From contig OY856414.1 in the NCBI GenBank assembly GCA_963693085.1, forward strand, positions 263,094,001-263,158,000: 64,000 nt of DNA, in the 5' to 3' direction. The notes beneath the pieces are model-generated. The model did not search any database. It saw only the letters and a list, made by a program, of their open reading frames with translations, and was not told the origin of the DNA. Positions 56,210-64,000 of the stretch are shown piece by piece. Each line of letters starts with the position of its first letter. Position 1 is the stretch's first letter. Origin of the DNA: Alisma plantago-aquatica (lineage: Eukaryota > Streptophyta > Magnoliopsida > Alismatales > Alismataceae). A program made the translations under genes and the position numbers.

Positions 56210-56976
56210 CTTCATCTTCCTGAATCCCTTCAAGTACAAAAGACAGATTCCTCTTGAACTTTTCTTTCTCCTTATCTTGAGTGTTAAAGATCTAGATTTA
56301 TGCTTAGCCTCATAACTCTTCATGCACTTGCTTTCATCCTTGGACTCCATTCCGCTGATCATCATCATAGATTTGTCCTTATTCATTCTTACTTTAGCAT
56401 TTATCAGCATGCCCAAGCAATTCTGACAATAGTTTGGCCATGTTATTCAAGTGGTACCACTCAATAAAATGGCTATATGATTCAGACAATGATTGTAGAA
56501 TCATATTTGTGGCCAACTCTTGTCTAAAAACAAATCCCAATTCTTCTAGATGTTCCACATGTCCAATCATAATTATCACATGGGTCACTACTGGATCTCT
56601 CTCTGTCATCTTACACTCAAAGAGCACCTTTGAGACATTGTACCTTTCTTACTTTGTATGATTTTGGTTTACAATCTTAAGATGTGTTACTATCTCAAGA
56701 ATCCTCATGTCTTCACATTTCTCATGCAACTCATCGTTCATGCAACATAGCATAAGGTGATTTATGTCCAAAGCATCATTGGCATGCTTCAATTAAGCAT
56801 CCACCTCAGCCCTAGGCGCATCAGGAGCATGTAATTCTGGCACTAGTATATCTAGGACATAGAGCTTATGCTCATCATTGAGAACCCTTCTCAAAGTCAA
56901 AAACTAGTCATATAAATTTGTCATGTTAAGCTTGACCTTTTTTAAGGATAGATCGAAAAGATGATTTGTTTGCCAT
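56210..56976 (-). pseudogene. Copia remnant: gag (minus strand)
   Basis: Starts at ATG 56976 with MANKSSFRSILKKVKLNMTN, the N-terminal signature of a large plant copia gag group. An in-frame stop replaces the usual Trp in the NxxDW motif (about 56907). It continues with RRVLNDEHKLYVLD and HAPDAPRAEVDA, then VSKVLFECKMTERDPVVTHV and ELATNMILQSL of the UBN2-type domain (56640-56400). The zinc-knuckle region downstream is unrecognisable. Stops occur near 56800, 56660 and 56394. Gag would build the intracellular particle. The 5' LTR of this element is not identified in 57000-58570. Confidence 0.8.
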
Positions 56977-56999
56977 TTGTTTCTACAAGAGAAAATTTT

Positions 57000-58572
57000 C
57001 ATTTTGTCAAACTTTTGGTTTTATTAGATTAAAATAAAATTTGATGATGTTTAATTAGGCCTCTAATTAATTATCACTCCCACTATTTTGTTCAAATTGA
57101 TAGCCCTCACATATCAATTTAGGAGATTGCAATGTACAACCTTCTAGTAATCCAGGACCCAAAACAATTGACTTATTACCCGACCAACACTAGTGTCCAT
57201 AATTAATAATTAAGGTAGGAAAGATTTGTCACTTGCATCTTATGCAATTCTCGGATAGATGGCATGCGCAACTCTTTGCCATAGTCATCTGCATGCTTCT
57301 AGGTGCTTAATCTCATTAAAATTAGCTAGTTAAGTCTGACCCAAAAGCCAACGTGATAGTAATGCACCCCGCTTGGCAGGCCCACATAACTACCATCACA
57401 CTTTCATGAGATGGACAATGCACCATACTTGGCGTGCCCATGCTTAGTCGATCAATCTTTTCATGTGTGTTTCTAATGAAAAACGTCAAATATTTAATAT
57501 TATTTGAGGGATTTTTATTTATAAATACATTTACACATCCAATCACCACATACTTATAGTATGTTTCATATACATGATATATCCCACAAATGTAAAAAAG
57601 TAATAAAATATAATTGATGGTTATGGCCATACTATTGTAATTCCTTAGATCCATGATGCACTGAATATTATCCATTTTTCACATGTTATTTTTTCAATAG
57701 GTATAGTTGATTGAGTCATTGTTATTAGTAGTCTCTAATTATGTTTTTTTGATCAAGTTGGTGGTTCTAAATCTTCCAAATCTGTTTTTGGTACCACTGG
57801 GAAATTTCAACTTATGCATATCCTTTTCTTTCAGTGTATGTACCACTGACAATGTTGTCGGTAGCATCGAGCTAATCCAGGACTTGTCAATTCACCTAAA
57901 ATTCTAAATAAAGAATATAAATTGAATATTTTATGATAATTCAATATCAAATAGAGATAATAGATAATATTTTATGCAAGCATGTGTTACAGGCTATTGA
58001 TGATAGATCATGTATTAATAGTATTAACATGAGAAAATATGCCTGAAATACATAATAAAGCATGTGAAAAATGGATAATATTAAGTGCATCAAGCCACAA
58101 GGAATTACCACCACCTAAGGTCTACATCTCATGCAACAACATGTTCTTGATGAAGTTCTATGCTTAAACCAATCTGGGGTTGATCGATTCAGCCCTTAAA
58201 CCGATCGTCTCACCTCCTGGTTGGTTGATTGGTCTGTCAGAATGATCATCTGGTCTCTGGTCTAACATCTTCTAGACAACTCTAGTTGATTGGTTGGGCC
58301 ATCAACCGATCAGTTTGGCTCCTTCTATGGTTTGTCCTCCTCATTCCCCCAATCGTTCACTTGTCTGGTAATGAACGTCTTCTTCGGCATAGCCAGATTA
58401 AACTAATGCTATTTAACATATTACAAGATAATAGGGAAATCTCGAGTTACATTCGAGGGGATAATAGGGATGAGATAGTAATACTTTTACATATGGGAGA
58501 GAAGATAGAGGCTCAGTATGCAAATTGAGATATAAATAGGAATAAACAACCACATAATCAGGCACACAGATA
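57000..58572. other. Spacer; possible copia leader/LTR remains
   Basis: Just upstream of the minus-strand gag start there should be a leader and LTR, but no primer binding site or LTR edges could be seen. About 58150-58320 contains repeated motifs such as TTGATCGATT, ACCGATCG, TTGATTGGT and ACCGATCAG, like the non-coding motifs of Sireviruses, so it may be another fragment. No coding content was found. Confidence 0.4.
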
Positions 58573-60119
58573 TGGGTTATCAAAACATCTAGAGGGGTGA
58601 ATAGTGGGTTTGGTAGATTTTAAAGAAAATTAAAATATTTATCTCACAAAATGAGAGAGAAGTAAGAAATCATAAAAGGACACAGAGATTTAGAGTGGTC
58701 CCATCAAAAGACATCAGTCCACTACCTCATTGTTTCCAATTCAGATTTCTAAATTGTATATTATATTCCTTTTATATACTAATAAATAATACACAAAAAT
58801 ATATTGGTGTCTTTTGTGGTGCAAATATTAACCCTCCTTTTCAGATCAAGGAGAACTCCCACCTTCTTTGATGAGCCGCATAAGGTCACCCTCTTCATCT
58901 CTTCTTTGACAGACGTGAAAGAGTACCTTTGCTTCACCTCTTCTTTAATTTCCAGTAGAACAACACCAAGTTGGGAAGTCTTCTTCTTCTCATAGGTTCT
59001 TGGATAAACTTCACTCCAAGAAGTAGTCTAAGAGCAGTACGCCAAAGTAGAAGTAGGATGGAGAGATGGAATGTACAATGCATCTCATGAGATTTACAAT
59101 TAATCAATATTGGACAAGTGATGATGATCCACTCCACAAAAGGTTTAGACAAGTTGTATATGATGGATAAGGATTCTAGTATAGAACTAAGGCTTGGTCT
59201 AGCAGGACCTAAGCTCTTTGAGAAAGATTGCAAGTAGTGTGCTCAAGTATGTAAATCAATGTGTATGCAATTGTATGTGCAATTCATGTCTCCAAGTGTT
59301 CTAAGACCACTCTTGTTTATAGCAAATGTATGCAAGTGGTTAGGGTACTTTTTGGAAGTGTCTACAGTGTTTTAGGACCTTAATTATCTTTTAAAATATA
59401 GTTAATCAAGTTATAATGATTAATTTTATTTTTTACAAAATAGTTTCCAGAACCTTCCTCGGTCCACAATATTTTCGACTGAAAATGTCTCAATTAACAA
59501 ACTTGTTGACCGGGAGCAGTCTAAGTCCACAATGTTGTCGAGTGACCACTGTCATGGGCTCCAATAGCTATGTTTCAGTCTATATCCTTAGTCAAACTAA
59601 GCACAATGACTCAATGTTGGTGGAACTCTTCTTTGACTGACTTTCTTGGTCGACAATATAGTCGACCAAGAATGGCTCAGAGCTTAATATATGCAAAGTT
59701 ATTTTTTGATTATCTGATTCTTCAACCGAGTGTGACTCGATCGAAAATTTTATCAATCAGTATGGACTATGTGCAAAGATTTACAACGTATGTGAGGTCC
59801 TATTAATGACTCATATGAAACTTACCAACCCAAAAATCTTCATGTGAGTGTAGGATAGGGTTTTGGGTAGGTTTTGGAGGATCATCACTTGTCCTTACAT
59901 CATGTCTATCAAGTTGTACAAAAATACACATGTATAATCAAATACATGGTACAACTTGATTTGCAAGCGTCCAAATATATAAAAATTGCAAGGTCTTTGT
60001 AGTTGGATCTTGACTTAGTTCCTAGATCATCTGAAACACTTAATACACATGTTAGTATTACAATTTGGGGAATATTTGCATCATTAAAATATGTGTGTGG
60101 CATATCTGAAAAGCCAACA
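58573..60119 (-). repeat. Sirevirus-D 3' LTR (minus strand, about 1547 bp)
   Basis: On the minus strand it starts TGTTGGCTTTTC right after a purine tract (60120-60133) and ends with CACCCCTCTAGATG and AACCCA, the same end block as the plus-strand Sirevirus LTR at 42316. Inside are several variants of a GTCGAC-centred motif, including a perfect hairpin at 59643-59672. The precise outer end (58573) is inferred from the TG/CA rule; no target duplication can be tested. Confidence 0.72.
59643..59672. other. Perfect 12-bp inverted repeat in Sirevirus-D LTR
   Basis: TTCTTGGTCGAC (59643-59654) and GTCGACCAAGAA (59661-59672) around AATATA. Related, less perfect units lie at about 59459, 59523 and 59730. 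Palindromic clusters in the LTR are a reported Sirevirus feature. Confidence 0.8.
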
Positions 60120-61230
60120 ATCTCCCCTTTTTTATGATGACAAATATTTGCATAAGATAAATCAAAAGTGGCCAATTTAGAACTCCATACCTTTAAGTTA
60201 ATCTGTTGATCGTCAATTTATCTCTTGGTTTATTCTTCCCCTTTTTTTGAAGTCACAAAGGGTCAATACTTACTAGTGCTCCCCCTTAATGAGAAATTCC
60301 TCAACAAGATAGTAATTTTGGATAGGGAAAAATTATATTAAATGTACCAATTTAAATAGGAATACCAATTATGAGAAAAGCCAAAAATGAGGATAGACAT
60401 TAATCACATTAGGGCATAGTCAAAAAACCATATTTGATCAAGGAACATAAAAAAGATTTTAAAATTACCAATGAAAGAAATGTTAAGTCCTTCATGATAA
60501 AAAATCCCATAAAGCACAAATATCAAAAAAGATACTCTAAACCAATGGTAAGGAATGTTTTGTCTGCCATGATATAGAGATGCCATGAAAACCAAAAGTC
60601 AAAATTGAAACTGATTTCTCAATCATTTTCAAAGGATGTTAAGCCCAGAAATGATTAGAGAATCCATTAAGCACAAAAATGAGGTCAACAAAAGTATATA
60701 CAAATATAAGGGATGTTAAGCCCATATTGATATAGAGAACCAATTAAGCATAGAATGATATCAACAAAGTATATCTATACCAAATATTAGGGATTTTAAT
60801 CCCATATTCGTATAGAGTAGTCATTAAGTATCACAATAACAACTCCAAAAAACTAAATCAAATGTCAAAGGTTATTAAACCTACATTGACATAGAGAATT
60901 AATTAAGAGCAAAAAGATATGAAAATTATATTCAAAGTGACTTTAAGCTCCCCCTTAATCTCATACCAATTAAGTAGAGATCAAACATAAGAAAAAGCAT
61001 TCACTAAATAAGATAGCAATTTAATATCACACGCTTCATGATAAATCATTCATGGCAAATGTAGAAACATAAGAATCAAGTAAAAATCTGAATCTGAAGA
61101 CGCCAAATAAATTCTATTAAACACAAATGAAAAAAAACAATCTTTGAATAAATTATCCCTATTTCTCATCTCAAAAGATAGAAAGTTTAAAGACAAGATG
61201 ACTCAAGCTTAGTGGGATACTCCCCCTAAG
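60120..61230 (-). other. Repeated polypurine tracts of Sirevirus-D (minus strand)
   Basis: Minus-strand purine tracts appear as CTCCCC-type runs on the plus strand at 60120-60133 (next to the LTR), 60278-60290, 60947-60959 and 61219-61230. The middle two share GCTCCCCCTTAAT. Multiple tracts before the 3' LTR support assignment to Sireviruses. Confidence 0.75.
60472..60937. repeat. Degenerate ~75-82-bp tandem repeats, about six units
   Basis: Units begin near 60472, 60547, 60629, 60708, 60788 and 60866. Each carries 'aaggatgttaagccc'-like, 'tgatatagagaa'-like and 'cattaagca'-like blocks in the same order, followed by an AT-rich segment. Units 3 and 4 are the most alike. The array lies between the polypurine tracts of Sirevirus-D and encodes nothing visible. 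Confidence 0.8.
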
Positions 61231-63000
61231 TATGATGACTAAATTAAAGTAGATAAATGTGATGGCACATATTAAGACCAAATTTTATTTGCAAATAAAG
61301 GCTCATAATCTTGATACTTCTTATGTAGATTGAAGCCATGGTACCTAAATCATTTTCTATGTCATGAGAATGTATAATGTCTGAAAATTATATAAGCAAG
61401 ACATGTTTTATGACTAATGCAATTTTGATAAGATCATATTGAGGTACATAGCCAATTTCTTGAGTGTCAACATAAGAATGTAACAAATTATCCACTATAT
61501 GAAATTTCATCCAAAGATAAGTTCAATTTTTCACTTTCTTTAGCAAGAGATTTGTTAGTAGTAAAATCAAGCATTTTCTAGCAAGATCTTCTTCGAGCAT
61601 AGAAATTTTACAATCAAAATTTTCTTGAAACACAATGTTATGATTGACATAACCACAAAAAGAGATAAATTATAGGGAATATTTTATTTTTAATGCAAAG
61701 ACATAATTTTGAATATAATTATTTTGTTCTTTAAGCTCAATTAGTTCTAAAATTCAAGGAACTAGACCATTTTTCCTTTTTCTTCTTATATTTCAACAAG
61801 TTCTATAAGATCAAAGTAGAATGATGTAGGTGTGTATGAAACTTATATTGTCCAAATAAAAAGGGTGAAATTAAGACATTTATAAATTATTTGAATTTTT
61901 TTATTTCAAAATAAGTTTCTAACATTCTATCGATCGAACTATTTTTTGACCGCGAGGTTCCTAGGTCGAAGTCTTCTTTTGATCGAGAACAATTCTGATG
62001 AATTCAAAAATTTTATTTTAACAATTTATGCAAGATAAGCAAATGAATCTATATGCAAATGGACATTTGTTAAATAAAGGATATGTATATTTACATCAAA
62101 TTAAGTTGAGATAAGACATAAATATATTTATCAAGATTAAGCATAGGTAAAATCTCAACAACTTAATTGTTCTAAGCTAAAATGCAAACTACGTGAAAGA
62201 ATAATGTCTAAAATATTTTATTTCTCTTTTCAACAATTTGAGTTTACAATTTTTTTAGATTCATATTTAGTTCTAGTATGCCTTTTTTATCTAAATAAAC
62301 ATGTAGAAAACCTAACTTTAACCACCAATTCTAAGATAGCCAAAAAAAATGTACTATCAATAATTTGGTCAAAGTTTGTCTCGACTGATTTTCCCCTATG
62401 TCAAATAGTTATTCGACTGAGAGGTTATCTTTACAAAAGAGTATTCATTTTCAACCAGTTCAAAGCAAATGAATAGATAGAGATGTTCATAATTTATCTC
62501 ATTTACTTCTATGTTAAAGAGATTAACAATACTAATCATTTTTCCCACCTTATTCAGAGTAATTTTACAAGTTCCATAAGATTGTTTTTGAATAAAGTAG
62601 AAAGAGAGACGTCATCGTCAATATCATTACCTTTAGATTCATCTTCATCATGTGCATGTGCTTCTTCTCCTCCATTATTATCTTCTTTCTTCTTCTTATT
62701 TAGGTTAGGGATTTGGGATTTTGTGATGACCTTTGTCTCCATATTGATGACATCTAGTGCACAATGATCATATATCTTTGTTAGAAGAAAAAAATACATA
62801 ATTTCTTATCTTTAGCAAAAAAAAATTCTTTACTACTAAAAGAGTCACTTGAAGAATGCAATTGTTTTCTCTGCACTCATTGCTTCCTTTTCATGCTTCT
62901 CCTCTTCTTGAAGTTGTACGTCAGGAATTTCCAACTTCCCAACAAGTTTCTCCATCTTCATCTTGGAAACATGTTCTTCTTCATTTATGTTCTTCCCCAA
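61231..63000 (-). other. Sirevirus-D interior without pol
   Basis: AT-rich. It has TCGA-containing motifs at about 61930-61995 and 62375-62415, like those in the LTR, and an acidic short frame (62554-62799, minus) with Lys-rich and Asp/Glu-rich runs that could be the end of gag. No protease, integrase or reverse transcriptase was found, so gag joins the 3' non-coding region directly: a large internal deletion. Confidence 0.55.
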
Positions 63001-63017
63001 TACATTCAGATTATTGA

Positions 63018-63287
63018 TTATAGAAGAAAATCTAGCATATATTCCAAAAATATTTCATTTTTTTGCATATGAAATGGTTCAAATTTTTGCTCAAACATAT
63101 TAATTTCAGTACTCTTGACTTGTAAGGCATCTTCATATGTAACCAAAAGTGTTCTCCATATTTCATATGTGGTTTCATAAGAGGATATTCTATCCAATTC
63201 TTTAAGAGATAAATCTGAATGTAAAATACTTACAGACTTGGCATTGAGTGTAGCCTTGCTTACTGTTGGCTTGTCTAATTTTCTCAA
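63018..63287 (-). pseudogene. Sirevirus-D gag fragment (UBN2-type domain)
   Basis: The minus strand gives about 89 codons with SYETTYEIWRTLLVTYEDAL and QVKSTEINMFEQKFEPFHMQ, matching the central gag domain of Sireviruses (the usual pattern is WxxLxxTYEGTxxVKxxKIxxLxxxYExFxM). It is open from 63287 to the TAG at 63018. It begins abruptly next to a different copia gag, so only the domain core survives. No zinc knuckle is seen downstream. Confidence 0.78.
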
Positions 63288-63329
63288 ACTCTATTGTAGG
63301 ATGTTCAAATGGGTGGATGATCATATTCT

Positions 63330-64000
63330 AAAGATTAACATCAATACCTTCAATGTAGACTTCACAAAGGCACTCATACTCCTCATGAGATAATGAGACA
63401 TGAGAGGTTTGAGAATATGATTGTGGGGAAGGAAGTGTACAACCAATTTTCAGGTAGATGCTTAGCCACTATGGACATGAAGATTATGCAACATGAATAT
63501 AGCCCTTGCCACGTCCTCTCCCATAGTGTGATGGATAGCCATGTTTCAAGTGGCAAACGTATTCAATGTGGTTGTCTTGCCACAATAAGTGCACTTTGGG
63601 CATCATCCTCGTCCATGACTACTGCCTCTGGACACACAACCATTTCCAATTGAGATTTAGATTCAATAGTAGGAGAGATGTGAGGAACAAGCATTTTAAA
63701 CTGGGTCAGACATGCATATGCCTGGTCCATGGATAGAAGGGTTGTACCAACTAGGAGTAGCTATCTAACAATAACAAAATGAGGATGAAGCATGTTGAGG
63801 AAGCATCCATAAAGGAGAGTTTCTCTTTCTTTGGTGACCTCATTAGAGGTCGTCGGGGAGAAAAATTCAATTGATTGGACATGTAAGGCCCCAGACCTAG
63901 CTTAGTGCTTGACTGTGCTAGATTTTCTTAATAAGATTCTTTAACCATATCTAATCTCTTCAGATGCCTTAATACCATGTGACATGGTTATGTTTTCAGT
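63330..64000 (-). pseudogene. Second copia gag remnant at the window edge (minus strand)
   Basis: Minus-strand reading gives ERETLLYGCFLNMLHPHFVIV and SMDQAYACLTQFK (about 63870-63695), then a basic RGSSHGRG segment and a zinc-knuckle start CTYCGK (about 63595). After a one-base shift it gives YVCHLKHGYPSHYGRGRG (about 63565-63510). The 'C..CGK.xH....C...HGYP' arrangement belongs to another copia gag group than the Sirevirus fragment beside it. At least two frameshifts and several stops are present. It continues beyond the window. Confidence 0.72.

Noticed and set aside
62554..62799. Acidic minus-strand ORF considered as ORF3 homologue of Sirevirus-D
   Set aside because: Only an Asp/Glu-rich and Lys-rich stretch is similar in composition; there is no alignable central domain, so homology is not supported.

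Overview
The window is a gene-poor stretch of a flowering-plant nuclear genome, assembled almost entirely from nested transposable elements. The evidence is plant-type Ty3/gypsy (Tekay/Del-like) and Ty1/copia (Sirevirus) elements, an L1-type LINE, a tRNA-derived SINE, a hAT derivative and AT-rich spacers. I see no intact host gene, rRNA or tRNA gene, and no CRISPR. Short reading frames are common, but nearly all are chance ORFs inside LTRs or spacers. No genus can be named from what is visible.

Layout, left to right. (1) 1-16467 is a Ty3/gypsy element (RLG-B) whose left half runs off the window. Its interior is split at a 5-bp duplication (GAATG) by a second, young, non-autonomous Ty3/gypsy element, RLG-A (836-11351), which has two 3381-bp LTRs. 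The 3' LTR of RLG-B is 13562-16467. (2) RLG-B itself sits in the gag gene of a Sirevirus (copia) whose gag, pol, extra ORF3 and multiple polypurine tracts occupy 16468-23889. (3) The Sirevirus 3' LTR (begins 23890, ends 42316) is split by an 18-kb tandem array of a third Ty3/gypsy family, RLG-C: LTR-interior-LTR-interior-LTR plus 101 bp of a third interior. (4) 42317-47699 is AT-rich sequence in which I recognise no gene. (5) A 5'-truncated L1-type LINE (47716-51924) lies between perfect 16-bp target duplications. (6) 51941-58572 holds a SINE-like unit, a hAT derivative with 8-bp duplications and CCCGA-rich arrays, and a minus-strand copia gag-protease-integrase remnant. (7) 58573-64000 is a minus-strand Sirevirus-like derivative (LTR, repeated polypurine tracts, degenerate ~80-bp tandem repeats, gag scrap) that abuts a second minus-strand copia gag.

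Reading the layers by who interrupts whom gives a relative order: Sirevirus first, then RLG-B into its gag and RLG-C into its LTR, then RLG-A into RLG-B. The coding relics carry mostly single-base stop codons of the CGA/CAG/TGG-to-stop type, as expected from deamination of methylated cytosine, with few frameshifts. The most interesting signals are the young but coding-dead RLG-A, the five-stop but frame-perfect Sirevirus ORF3, the triple-LTR array with a shared primer-site mutation, intron-like signals inside three long LTR families, and the strand-asymmetric hAT derivative.
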